This document shows positions 1-6,551 of a stretch of 9,708 nt of DNA, piece by piece. Under the pieces are notes generated by a model. That model searched no databases and was not told the DNA's origin. It worked only from the letters and a program-made list of their open reading frames with translations. A program made the translations under genes and the position numbers. This stretch comes from Bacteroidota bacterium (GTDB taxonomy: Bacteria; Bacteroidota; Bacteroidia; NS11-12g; UBA9320). The stretch is from positions 1 to 9,708 of the forward strand of contig CANMPY010000042.1 of assembly GCA_947499775.1 (NCBI GenBank), read 5' to 3'. The stretch's first letter is position 1. Every line of letters begins with the position of its first letter.

Positions 1-210
1 ATACCGTGCTGATTTTCTATCATCATTTTCAAGATCATCTAAATCGCTTGGCGCAAGTGAAAAAAAAGCATTTTCGGCTGCCGATGTAACAGTAGAAATA
101 GCCAACATTATGATTATTACGACAAACAAGAGGCAGATAAGCCCAATATTCGAAATCCAGTCTGGATTTATAAACAATAAATTTAAGGTGATATTCGAAT
201 CAGGATCCAA
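1..210 (-). CDS. gldE: GldE-like CNNM/CorC-family membrane protein, N-terminal 70 residues only (cut by window edge)
   Basis: Only the first 70 codons lie in the window; the frame stays open to position 1. The N-terminus reads MDPDSNITLN, then a hydrophobic segment at about residues 28-46 (NIGLICLLFVVIIIMLAIST), then S-A-A-E-N-A-F-F-S-L. That last motif, a membrane helix followed by SAAE-A-FSL, is typical of the first segment of DUF21/CNNM transmembrane domains as found in HlyC/CorC-type proteins. GldE is the Bacteroidota member; in gliding species it is an inner-membrane protein associated with gliding motility, but homologues also occur in non-gliders. Placement directly after mutY and ssb is the order I recall from gliding Flavobacteria, with gldD expected next, outside the window. 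The start is taken as TTG at 210-208, 23 nt after the ssb stop; no in-frame ATG precedes the membrane helix. The CBS and CorC domains that would confirm the family are not visible here. Confidence 0.8.
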   Translation of the reverse strand, partial: MDPDSNITLNLLFINPDWISNIGLICLLFVVIIIMLAISTVTSAAENAFFSLAPSDLDDLENDDRKSARY

Positions 211-233
211 TGAATAATTTATTTTTTTTGTTA

Positions 234-674
234 TTAAGACAATTCTCCTTCATTAAATTCGTCGTCGTTAAACGATTCGCCAAGTTCTTCTTGAGACTCA
301 TTGTGTTTTGCTTCAGGAAGATTAGTATCCGTTTCATTTTTACTTTTTTCTTTATTAATGATAGTAAAACTTAACCCTCTAATTTTTTTCTGACTGCGAC
401 TCACCCCCTCTTTATCAATCCAACTATCTGTTCTTATTTTACCCTCTAGGTATATAGTATGTCCTTTTTTTAAATATTTCTCAGCAATTTTAGCCAAGCC
501 ATCCCATAATTCAATATTATGCCATTCAGTTTGGCGAATATGGTTATTTTTTTTATCTGTATAAACCTCGTTTATAGCTAATGGGAAGTTCGCCACTACT
601 CTATTATTATCCAAATAACGCACATCCGGATCTTTTCCTAGGTTTCCCAATAAAATAACTTTGTTTACAGACAT
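234..674 (-). CDS. ssb: Single-stranded DNA-binding protein (SSB), atypical C-terminus
   Basis: A 146-residue SSB-family protein. Residues 1-105 form the OB fold: MSVNKVILLGNLGKDPDVRYL at the start, the central TEWHNIELW strand, and the YLKKGHTIYLEGKIRTDSW block are all standard for bacterial SSB. The remaining 40 residues are a polar, acidic, probably disordered tail. SSB coats single-stranded DNA in replication, repair and recombination, and normally recruits partners through an acidic tip ending in Pro-Phe. Here the protein ends FNDDEFNEGELS: a DDEF element lies at residues 137-140 but is followed by six more residues, and there is no terminal Pro-Phe. The ATG at 674-672 overlaps the end of mutY by 10 nt, implying translational coupling, and gldE follows after 23 nt. 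A second, canonical ssb elsewhere in the genome is possible; this copy alone does not show which is the replicative one. Confidence 0.93.
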   Translation of the reverse strand: MSVNKVILLGNLGKDPDVRYLDNNRVVANFPLAINEVYTDKKNNHIRQTEWHNIELWDGLAKIAEKYLKKGHTIYLEGKIRTDSWIDKEGVSRSQKKIRGLSFTIINKEKSKNETDTNLPEAKHNESQEELGESFNDDEFNEGELS

Positions 675-1822
675 AATGAACTCAAAAAAGCGCTTATTTC
701 CTTATTTTCCATGTACTTTGTTATAATTCTTGGAAGGGAATATTGCTCCCTTAGCCTTTTTATTTCAACTTCAAAGATATTATTTTTTTTAAATGTAGCT
801 CCAACAAAATTTAATGACGTAGGGTTTAATGCGAATAATGGGCTAGTATTTAAAGGTTCATTTAAAATTTGAATCTTCGAATGGGTTTCAAGTTTAATCA
901 TATAAAATGTTGCTTTTAGTATTTGATGGCTTAAAATATGCTTAAACGTAGTGATATTTAAGACCTCAAAATTGCCAAACACTTTTCCAACTTCTATAAA
1001 GAGTGCATTATGTTCCAATTCTTCATTGGATTCTATCAAAGGAAACGTATGCATGTTCTTCCAAATATCGTTATCCGTTCGCTTTGTTAAAAACACTTTA
1101 CCCGTGTTCATTAATGGAACAATAAAATTGAAATACCTTACCCTTTGGGTTTTCTTAATAAGCTTTGGTGGAAAATTTTGTATCAAATTATCTCTATAAG
1201 CCATACAATGAACAGAAATTGGACAAATCGTACACTTAGGATTTTTTGGTTTACAAATTAATGAACCTAATTCCATCATGGCTTGATTATGGTCAGCTGG
1301 CTTAGACTTATTTAAAAGCTCAATGGCCAATTTCTTTATAATGGTTTTACCTTCATTTTGCAGAGCACCAATTTGAAATAATCTTGAAATTACTCTATTT
1401 ACATTGCCATCTACTACAGCTACTGACTCATTATATGAGATAGAAGCTATAGCAGCTGCGGTATACTCCCCAATACCTTTTAATTCTAATAACCCTTTAT
1501 AAGAATCAGGGAAAACACCTTTTAAATGCGTGTGTACAAACTGAGCTGTATGCAATAAATTTCGAGCCCTTGAATAATAACCAAGACCTTGCCATAAACG
1601 CAATACTTCTTCCTCGCTTGCCCGAGCCAAGTGATGAACAGTAGGGAAACATTCGATAAATTTTAAATAGTATGGGGTACCCTGAATGACTTGTGTTTGT
1701 TGAAGAATAATTTCAGAAAGCCATATTTTGTATGGATCTTTAGACATGCGCCATGGCATATCACGTTTGTAATTTTGGAACCATTCAACCAATTCGTAAC
1801 TTACAATTTCATTATTTTTCAT
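665..1822 (-). CDS. mutY: A/G-specific adenine DNA glycosylase MutY
   Basis: At 385 residues this is full length for MutY, which removes adenine mispaired with 8-oxoguanine or guanine. The N-terminal catalytic core has WRMSKDPYKIWLSEIILQQT with Glu37, and a helix-hairpin-helix LKGIGEYTAAAIAS (residues 114-127) followed by the catalytic Asp138 in VVDGNVNR. Both acidic residues fall at the same numbers as in the E. coli enzyme. The 4Fe-4S cluster is intact: Cys190-x6-Cys197-x2-Cys200-x5-Cys206. Residues from about 230 to 355 match the C-terminal NUDIX-like domain that recognises 8-oxoG, including the FKHILSHQ stretch. It is the first gene of the minus-strand mutY-ssb-gldE operon and diverges from the HU gene over a 141-nt spacer. 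The start is ATG at 1822-1820, giving the usual short lead to the WR motif. No disruption seen. Confidence 0.97.
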   Translation of the reverse strand: MKNNEIVSYELVEWFQNYKRDMPWRMSKDPYKIWLSEIILQQTQVIQGTPYYLKFIECFPTVHHLARASEEEVLRLWQGLGYYSRARNLLHTAQFVHTHLKGVFPDSYKGLLELKGIGEYTAAAIASISYNESVAVVDGNVNRVISRLFQIGALQNEGKTIIKKLAIELLNKSKPADHNQAMMELGSLICKPKNPKCTICPISVHCMAYRDNLIQNFPPKLIKKTQRVRYFNFIVPLMNTGKVFLTKRTDNDIWKNMHTFPLIESNEELEHNALFIEVGKVFGNFEVLNITTFKHILSHQILKATFYMIKLETHSKIQILNEPLNTSPLFALNPTSLNFVGATFKKNNIFEVEIKRLREQYSLPRIITKYMENKEISAFLSSLCL

Positions 1823-1906
1823 TTAAATAGAATACAATTAGCTAATAAACAGCTTTGGACACTACAAAAAAATTTGAAAAATAATTAAAAAGTATACTTT
1901 CTTTAC

Positions 1907-1937
1907 TTGTTTATATCTATTTTTTGTAGTTGGTTTG
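1907..1937 (+). promoter_or_regulatory. Candidate Bacteroidota-type promoter for the HU-led operon
   Basis: TTG at 1907-1909, then a 20-nt spacer, then TTGGTTTG at 1930-1937. The downstream box matches the Bacteroidota -7 consensus TAnnTTTG at all defined positions but one (T instead of A at the second base). Initiation would fall near 1944, leaving a leader of about 20 nt before the HU start codon. Spacing is the same as in the better promoter at 6223-6254. The position in the divergent gap fits HU, but the imperfect -7 box keeps confidence moderate. Confidence 0.45.
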
Positions 1938-1963
1938 CAGTACCTAACAAATAAATTAACGAT

Positions 1964-2266
1964 ATGACCAAAGCAGACGTAATCAATGAGATAGCAGAAA
2001 AAACCGGAATAGAAAAAATTGCGGTTCAAGAAACTGTTGAAAGTTTTTTTAAAGTAGTAAAAAATGCTATGAATGATGGCGAAAATGTCTATTTCAGAGG
2101 ATTTGGAAGTTTTATTTTAAAGAAACGTGCTACTAAAATAGCGCGTAATATTTCTAAAAATACTCAACTTACTATTCCTGAACATTTTATACCAAAATTT
2201 AAGCCAGCTAAAATTTTCATTGAGAAAATTAAAAAAAGCGAAAAGGTTAAAAATAAAGCCGCCTAA
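1964..2266 (+). CDS. HU/IHF-family nucleoid DNA-binding protein
   Basis: A 100-residue protein with the full HU/IHF layout: an N-terminal helical dimerisation half (MTKADVINEIAEKTGIEK..., residues 1-45), the GENVYFRGFGSFILKKRA signature at about 39-56, and the DNA-gripping arm containing ARNISKNT and IPEHFIPKFKPAK, whose prolines include the one that intercalates into DNA in this family. Slightly longer than E. coli HU (90) because of a Lys-rich C-terminal tail (KKSEKVKNKAA). Such proteins bend and compact DNA as homo- or heterodimers. It diverges from mutY and leads a co-directional run (TPR protein 21 nt downstream, then the small ribosomal protein, RNase G, OmpA-like protein, RlmH). The sequence does not tell HU from IHF-type sequence specificity, so no gene symbol is given. 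ATG start with an A-rich upstream region and no Shine-Dalgarno. Confidence 0.95.
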   Translation: MTKADVINEIAEKTGIEKIAVQETVESFFKVVKNAMNDGENVYFRGFGSFILKKRATKIARNISKNTQLTIPEHFIPKFKPAKIFIEKIKKSEKVKNKAA

Positions 2267-2278
2267 GTTTCATTAGGC
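2261..2278 (+). other. Small stem-loop over the HU stop codon
   Basis: GCCTAA (2261-2266) and TTAGGC (2273-2278) are perfectly complementary around a 6-nt loop; the HU stop TAA lies in the left arm. There is no U-run after it, and the next gene starts 10 nt later, so it does not look like an intrinsic terminator. It may separate HU from downstream expression or stabilise the HU message. That role is inference, and a 6-bp repeat in AT-rich DNA can arise by chance. Confidence 0.35.
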
Positions 2279-2287
2279 ATTCTCAAT

Positions 2288-3019
2288 TTGTTCAAAGATA
2301 AAAAACAAAAATCACAATTATTCCTAATCGGGATAGTTGTGATTTTACTTGTTGCTATGACTTGGTTTGGAATCAATACCAAATCAGCCATTTACACCAA
2401 GCCTATAGTTGCCATGAGCGAATCGCAAAGCGAGGTTAATATCAATTCGTTTTTGCACAAAGCAGCTGGTACAAATAAAGATTTAAATTTATTAATTGAA
2501 GCTATTGAGAAAGATACATCTAACTTAAATAGCATCACGGCATTAAAAAACGCAGGACAGCAGTCTAAAATAGATATATTTACTGCCTATGCGCTTTATT
2601 TGGAAGGCATTATCAAAAAGGATATAAATTTAGTACAACAAAGTGCAAATTTATTTTTTGAGACGGGTACTCACGATCCAGATACTTTAGTAGACAAAAC
2701 TACATATCAAGTATATGCCATTAGGGCATGTGATTTTATATTAAAAACAAACCCAAAAAATATTGAATCCATAGTACGCAAAGCCACGGCTATAGTCTAT
2801 TTTGGCGGCGATATAATGAGTGGAGTAGGCCTTTTAAAACAGGCAGAACTCCTTGATTCAAACTATACCGATGCACAGCATCACCTTATGCTTTTAGACC
2901 TCCAAAGTGGTCAATATAAAAAAGCTGAAAAACGATTAAAAAAATTAGTACATTTGCAGCCCGAAAATCAGCAATATTCTGATTTATTATTAAAACTAGA
3001 AACTCAACAAATTAAGTAA
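2288..3019 (+). CDS. Membrane-anchored TPR-repeat protein of unknown specific role
   Basis: A 243-residue protein with one N-terminal membrane segment (about residues 10-30, LFLIGIVVILLVAMTWFGI) behind a basic start (MFKDKKQK), then a helical domain with tetratricopeptide-type repeats. The clearest repeat lies at about 185-225 (LDSNYTDAQHHLMLLDLQSGQYKKAEKRLKKLVHLQPEN), with weaker helical pairs before it. The basic N-terminus and lack of a cleavage site suggest an inner-membrane anchor with the TPR domain in the periplasm. TPR domains bind proteins, but nothing here identifies the partner. The start is TTG at 2288; the frame is closed upstream at 2264-2266, and the first in-frame ATG (residue 24) would cut the membrane helix in half. 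It sits 21 nt after HU and 10 nt before the small ribosomal protein gene, so it is very likely in the same transcript. Confidence 0.8.
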   Translation: MFKDKKQKSQLFLIGIVVILLVAMTWFGINTKSAIYTKPIVAMSESQSEVNINSFLHKAAGTNKDLNLLIEAIEKDTSNLNSITALKNAGQQSKIDIFTAYALYLEGIIKKDINLVQQSANLFFETGTHDPDTLVDKTTYQVYAIRACDFILKTNPKNIESIVRKATAIVYFGGDIMSGVGLLKQAELLDSNYTDAQHHLMLLDLQSGQYKKAEKRLKKLVHLQPENQQYSDLLLKLETQQIK

Positions 3020-3029
3020 AAAAATATCT

Positions 3030-3119
3030 ATGCCAAGCGGAAAGAAAAGAAAACGTCACAAGATTGCAACACACAAACGCAAGAAACGTCTAAGAAAAAA
3101 CAGACATAAAAAGAAGTAA
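3030..3119 (+). CDS. 29-residue AURKAIP1/COX24-domain basic ribosomal protein
   Basis: ATG at 3030 to TAA at 3117-3119 encodes 29 residues, starting MPSGKKRKRHKIATHKRKKR and ending LRKNRHKKK. Twenty of the 29 residues are Lys, Arg or His. The KRKRHK-x3-HKRKKRLRKNRHKKK pattern is that of the short AURKAIP1/COX24 (DUF1713) family, which I recall as a widespread tiny protein in Bacteroidota. Related proteins are mS38 in mitochondrial ribosomes and bS22 in mycobacteria, both small-subunit proteins near the decoding region. It lies 10 nt after the TPR gene and 11 nt before rng, and its translation uses an A-rich leader (aaaaaaatatct). It is below the length cut-off of most gene finders. The ribosomal role in this phylum is inferred from the family; the coding call itself is strong. 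Confidence 0.88.
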   Translation: MPSGKKRKRHKIATHKRKKRLRKNRHKKK

Positions 3120-3130
3120 TTTAAATCATA

Positions 3131-4681
3131 GTGGCTAACGAACTTTATATAGAAGTAACGCCGCAGGATGAAAAAATTGCCTTTTTACAAGACAAGCGAC
3201 TTACAGAGTTTTACCAAGAAAAAAAAGGCAAAAACGTAGTAGTTGGTGATATTTTTGTAGGCACCGTAAGGAAAATACTTCCTGGTAATAACGCTGCTTT
3301 TGTTAACATAGGCTTGGATAAGGATGCTTTTATTCATTATTCCGACCTAGGGCCAAATATCAAGTCTTTTTCAAAGTTTTCTCGAACAGGGTTTCAAGGA
3401 GGATTAACTGGTAATGGTTTGGAAAAGTTTCAATTTGAACCTGAAACACTAAAAACCGGTAATATTTCAGAAGTCTTAAAGAGAAACCAACAAATTCTTG
3501 TTCAAGTATTAAAGGAACCTATTTCATCCAAGGGGCCAAGGGTTACAGCCGAAATTACGATTGCTGGATCCTATTGTATTTTAATTCCGTTTTATGACCA
3601 TGTCAATATATCTAAAAAGATTATTGAACGTACGGAACGCAACCGATTAAAGGCGCTTGTACATACCTTAAAGCCAGACAATTTTGGAATTGTAGTTCGA
3701 ACAGCTGCACAAAATGTTGGCGAAGATATTCTTAAAAAGGATTTGGAGGAATTGATAATGCGCTGGACTAGTATGGTTAAGCTATTAAAAACATCCAATT
3801 CAGGAGATAAGGTATTGGGTGAGCCATCCTTTTCTGTTTCTGTTGTACGCGATTATCTAAGCATGGATTTATCGGCTATCTACACCAATGATTCTGAGAA
3901 TTATAAAAGTTTAGAAAAATACTTTCAAAATTCACAATCTCCGGCTTTAAGTGCATTAAAAATTCATAAAGGAAATGTTTCTTTATTCGAACATTTTGGC
4001 ATTAATAAACAACTTAAAACGAGCTTTGGAAAAACTGTATCCTTTTCTGGTGGAGCCTATTTGGTTATTGAACATACCGAAGCCTTACACGTTATTGATG
4101 TAAACAGCGGATCGAATCACAACCGAGAAAACAGCCAGGAAGAAAATGCGCTTCAAATTAACACTGAAGCAGCCCGTGAAATAGCCCGTCAAGTAAAATT
4201 GAGGGATATGGGCGGAATTATTGTGATTGATTTTATAGATATCAAAGATAACAATCATAAGAAAAAGATTCTAACCGAGCTTACCCTTGCTATGAAATCG
4301 GATCGTGCAAGTCACACAATTTTGCCAATGAGCAAATTTTGTTTAATTCAGCTTACCCGCGAACGCGTTAGGCCCGAAACAAATATTGTAACCGAAGAAA
4401 AATGCCCTATGTGTAAGGGTACAGGCTTTGTTACTTCATCTCAAAATATTGAAGACGATATAGAAGCAAGTATCAAATATTTAGCACAAAGTCTTAATTT
4501 AAAGAAGGTTAAATTATTTACGCATCCCTTTATTTCTGCTTATTTCAAAAAAGGTATCTTATCAAAACGATTTAAGTGGAAAATAAATCATAATATTAAC
4601 GTATCATTAACTGCTGATCCGTCGTTACATTATGGTGAATTTCATATATTTGACGATCACGATGAAGAAATAAAACTTTAA
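3131..4681 (+). CDS. rng: Ribonuclease G/E family endoribonuclease
   Basis: A 516-residue RNase E/G catalytic-domain protein that cleaves single-stranded RNA; in E. coli RNase G matures the 16S rRNA 5' end and turns over mRNAs. The N-terminus (ELYIEVTPQDEKIAFLQDKRLTEFYQEK) leads into an S1 domain from about residue 38 (VGDIFVGTVRKILPGNNAAFVNIGLDKDAFIHYSDL). This is interrupted by an extra stretch of about 30 residues (roughly 76-108), as I recall from other Bacteroidota homologues. Catalytic Asp323 (HVIDVNSG) and Asp367 (IVIDFIDI) are 44 apart, close to the D303/D346 pair of RNase E. The zinc-link CPMC, which joins dimers in RNase E, is at Cys425-Cys428. There is no long C-terminal degradosome scaffold, so it is RNase G-like. 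The start is GTG at 3131; the family N-terminus begins there and no ATG fits. OmpA-like and rlmH genes follow closely. Confidence 0.95.
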   Translation: MANELYIEVTPQDEKIAFLQDKRLTEFYQEKKGKNVVVGDIFVGTVRKILPGNNAAFVNIGLDKDAFIHYSDLGPNIKSFSKFSRTGFQGGLTGNGLEKFQFEPETLKTGNISEVLKRNQQILVQVLKEPISSKGPRVTAEITIAGSYCILIPFYDHVNISKKIIERTERNRLKALVHTLKPDNFGIVVRTAAQNVGEDILKKDLEELIMRWTSMVKLLKTSNSGDKVLGEPSFSVSVVRDYLSMDLSAIYTNDSENYKSLEKYFQNSQSPALSALKIHKGNVSLFEHFGINKQLKTSFGKTVSFSGGAYLVIEHTEALHVIDVNSGSNHNRENSQEENALQINTEAAREIARQVKLRDMGGIIVIDFIDIKDNNHKKKILTELTLAMKSDRASHTILPMSKFCLIQLTRERVRPETNIVTEEKCPMCKGTGFVTSSQNIEDDIEASIKYLAQSLNLKKVKLFTHPFISAYFKKGILSKRFKWKINHNINVSLTADPSLHYGEFHIFDDHDEEIKL

Positions 4682-4694
4682 AACGATTGATAAC

Positions 4695-5696
4695 ATGAAT
4701 ACAATAACCAAAATTGCTTATTTATTTTTAGCTATTATTTCTTTGATAGCCTGTGTACCTCAGCGAAAATTTGCCGATCTAGAAAATAAACACACGACAT
4801 TAAGCGCTGATAAAATCATATTGGATTCACTATTCAAAATAGTTACCACAAAATATGAATCCTGCAAAAAAATTCATAATGAATTAGAAACCGATCACGA
4901 AAAACTATCAGCCGATTTTAAAGAAACGGAATCTTTATATAACCGATCGCGTAAAGCTTACGAGCAATTAAATGAAACCTACGAAAAAAGACTTTTTAGC
5001 GAATCGTCAACCAACGATGAATTAAAAAGAAGTTTAAGAGAGTTGGAAACAAAATTGGTTAAAAAAGAATTAGAACTAAATCAAAAAGAAGCCAATTTAA
5101 TACTTAAAGAGAACGAAACGAAGAAATTGAATGCCAATGTTGCGCTTATGGAAAAAAGCCTAAAAGAACGCGAAGCAAAAGTAAAGGAGCTTGAAGCATT
5201 AATTCGACAAAAGGACGAAAGCGTTAACAAACTAAAAGAAACACTTACAAATGCCTTGCTTGGCTATAAAGAAAGTGGCTTAAGTGTTACTTCAAAAGAT
5301 GGAAAAGTTTATGTGTCGGTTGATGAAAAATTATTATTTCAATCTGGAAAAGTAGATGTAGATCCTAATGGCAGAAAAGCGCTACTAAAACTTTGCGAAA
5401 CCTTAAAAAACAATAGTGATTTTGATATTGTAATTGAGGGACACACCGATAATATACCCATTAAAACTGCTCGATTTGAGGACAACTGGGACCTAAGTGT
5501 ATTGCGAGCAACAGCAATTACCCGCCTTATGACTCAAGACGGCAAAATTGATCCTAAAAAAATAATACCATCGGGAAGAGGCGAAAATTTTCCAGCTGAT
5601 AATTCCGATACCAAAGAAGCAAGAACCAAGAACAGACGTATTGAGATAATAATTAGTCCTAGCCTAAAAGCTATTATGACTATATTAAACAAATAG
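4695..5696 (+). CDS. Coiled-coil lipoprotein with C-terminal OmpA peptidoglycan-binding domain
   Basis: A 333-residue protein in three parts. Residues 1-20 are a lipoprotein signal ending in the lipobox L17-I-A-C20, so Cys20 should be lipidated. Residues 27 to about 190 are highly charged with heptad-like spacing (LETDHEKL, LRELETKLVKKELELNQKEANL, LKEREAKVKELEALI), a long predicted coiled coil. Residues 205-327 are an OmpA-type domain, with GHTDN, NWDLSVLRA and the closing ADNSDTKEARTKNRRIEI; the LSxxRA and NRRIEI elements belong to the peptidoglycan-binding site of this fold. It probably tethers the outer membrane to the cell wall; partner and exact topology are inference. The gene begins 14 nt after the RNase G stop and ends 5 nt before rlmH. 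A TATATTTG box at 4645-4652 could be a -7 element, but no -33 partner is visible. Confidence 0.88.
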   Translation: MNTITKIAYLFLAIISLIACVPQRKFADLENKHTTLSADKIILDSLFKIVTTKYESCKKIHNELETDHEKLSADFKETESLYNRSRKAYEQLNETYEKRLFSESSTNDELKRSLRELETKLVKKELELNQKEANLILKENETKKLNANVALMEKSLKEREAKVKELEALIRQKDESVNKLKETLTNALLGYKESGLSVTSKDGKVYVSVDEKLLFQSGKVDVDPNGRKALLKLCETLKNNSDFDIVIEGHTDNIPIKTARFEDNWDLSVLRATAITRLMTQDGKIDPKKIIPSGRGENFPADNSDTKEARTKNRRIEIIISPSLKAIMTILNK

Positions 5697-5701
5697 TTGG
5701 T

Positions 5702-6175
5702 TTGAAAATAAAACTAATTGCTATAGGCAAAACCCAAGGTGATTGGTTGATTAACGGAATTGGAGACTATAAAAATAGGCTTAAGCATTACACTAATTAT
5801 GAGTGTATTGAAATTCCAGATATAAAAAACAGAGCTAATCTCACTGTCGATAAATTAAAAGAGATGGAACAAGTAGAGATTGAAAAATATTTAGACAAGG
5901 ATTCTTTTATAATTGCATTAGATGAAAATGGTAAAGAATACACTTCAGAAAACTTTTCAAACTATATTGAAAAGAAAATGACCTTTGAAACAAAATCAAT
6001 CATTTTTATAATTGGTGGCGCTTTTGGCATATCTAAAGCTATTTTAGAACGTTGTAATGACAAAATTGCACTTTCTAAAATGACATTTTCACATCAAATG
6101 GTACGATTAGTGTTTACAGAGCAGTTATACAGGGCCTTTACAATATTAAAAAATGAAAAATATCATCACAAATAG
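5702..6175 (+). CDS. rlmH: 23S rRNA (pseudouridine-1915-N3)-methyltransferase RlmH
   Basis: At 157 residues this matches the normal length of RlmH, a small homodimeric SPOUT methyltransferase that methylates pseudouridine 1915 in helix 69 of 23S rRNA on assembled 70S ribosomes. Visible family marks are the opening MKIKLIAIGKT, the cofactor-knot loop FIIGGAFGIS (residues 102-111), S125-KMTFSHQMVRLVFTEQLYRAFTI, and the C-terminal NEKYHHK. The start is TTG at 5702: the conserved opening begins exactly there and no ATG is available, so the rare start codon is fixed by homology. It is separated from the OmpA-like gene by 5 nt and is the last gene of the HU-led run. A promoter for the next gene begins about 48 nt later. 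I see no strong terminator after it, only a 5-bp AATTG/CAATT hairpin at 6210-6223. Confidence 0.97.
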   Translation: MKIKLIAIGKTQGDWLINGIGDYKNRLKHYTNYECIEIPDIKNRANLTVDKLKEMEQVEIEKYLDKDSFIIALDENGKEYTSENFSNYIEKKMTFETKSIIFIIGGAFGISKAILERCNDKIALSKMTFSHQMVRLVFTEQLYRAFTILKNEKYHHK

Positions 6176-6222
6176 GTAAAAACTAGGTGTGAATAAGTTA
6201 TGAATAAATAATTGGCAACAAT

Positions 6223-6254
6223 TTTGCATAAGGACCGTTATACCTTTAGGTTTG
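6223..6254 (+). promoter_or_regulatory. Strong Bacteroidota-type promoter for the 80-residue gene
   Basis: TTTG at 6223-6226, a 20-nt spacer, then TAGGTTTG at 6247-6254. This is a complete match to the Bacteroidota housekeeping promoter pattern (TTTG, about 20 nt, TAnnTTTG). Transcription should begin near 6260, giving a leader of about 40 nt before the ATG at 6303. The leader is A/T-rich with no Shine-Dalgarno. Confidence 0.7.
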
Positions 6255-6302
6255 AAACAATTAATTATTACGTTAAATTAACAGAAGAATAAATTATAAA
6301 TT

Positions 6303-6545
6303 ATGGCAAAAGTTATTGATGAAAAAGGAAAAGTAGGGAGGCCTTCAACAAAGCCGGTTGAAAAAAGAAAAGCATATTACGTGAATGTAGTTGTAAAAAA
6401 CCCACATCTTGGGACAGTAAGTAATGTTTTAGTGAGCAGAGATTCAAAAAATGAGGCTTTGTTTTTGCTTCGAAGAAGTTCTCAAGGAAGCGACTATCTC
6501 GGTTATTGGGATGGAAAATCATATGTAAAGGAAAACCTGAATTAA
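6303..6545 (+). CDS. 80-residue basic protein of unknown function, autonomous transcription unit
   Basis: I do not recognise this protein. The N-terminal 25 residues are basic (eight Lys/Arg against three acidic) and contain KVGRPSTKPVEKRK, a GRP core like an AT-hook although the usual flanking Arg is replaced by Val. Residues 25-55 look like beta strands (AYYVNVVVKN, GTVSNVLVSRDS). The rest is a short helix (KNEALFLLRRSS) and a strand-turn with aromatics (SDYLGYWDGKSYV). There is no signal peptide, membrane segment or Cys. It is probably a real gene: ATG start, a perfect promoter at 6223-6254, and an intrinsic terminator starting 7 nt after the stop codon. That arrangement suggests a small, separately and perhaps highly expressed cytoplasmic protein. 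Nucleic-acid binding is a guess from charge and the GRP motif only. Confidence 0.75.
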   Translation: MAKVIDEKGKVGRPSTKPVEKRKAYYVNVVVKNPHLGTVSNVLVSRDSKNEALFLLRRSSQGSDYLGYWDGKSYVKENLN

Positions 6546-6551
6546 TTTCAT

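Noticed and set aside
951..1199. Plus-strand open frame of 82 codons inside mutY
   Set aside because: It is antisense to the well-conserved C-terminal domain of MutY, shows no recognisable protein features and has no promoter. The same applies to the frame at 1691-1888.
1873..1900. TTTG followed 16 nt later by TATACTTT, a second possible promoter before the HU gene
   Set aside because: The spacer is short and the -7 box lacks the final TTTG. The site at 1907-1937 fits both the spacing and the box better.
4645..4652. TATATTTG, a perfect -7-like box just before the OmpA-like gene
   Set aside because: It lies inside the rng coding sequence and has no TTG or TTTG 19-21 nt upstream. In DNA this AT-rich an isolated match is expected by chance.
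6210..6223. AATTG-GCAA-CAATT hairpin after rlmH as a terminator
   Set aside because: The stem is only 5 AT-rich pairs with a short T stretch that also forms the -33 box of the next promoter. This is too weak to call.
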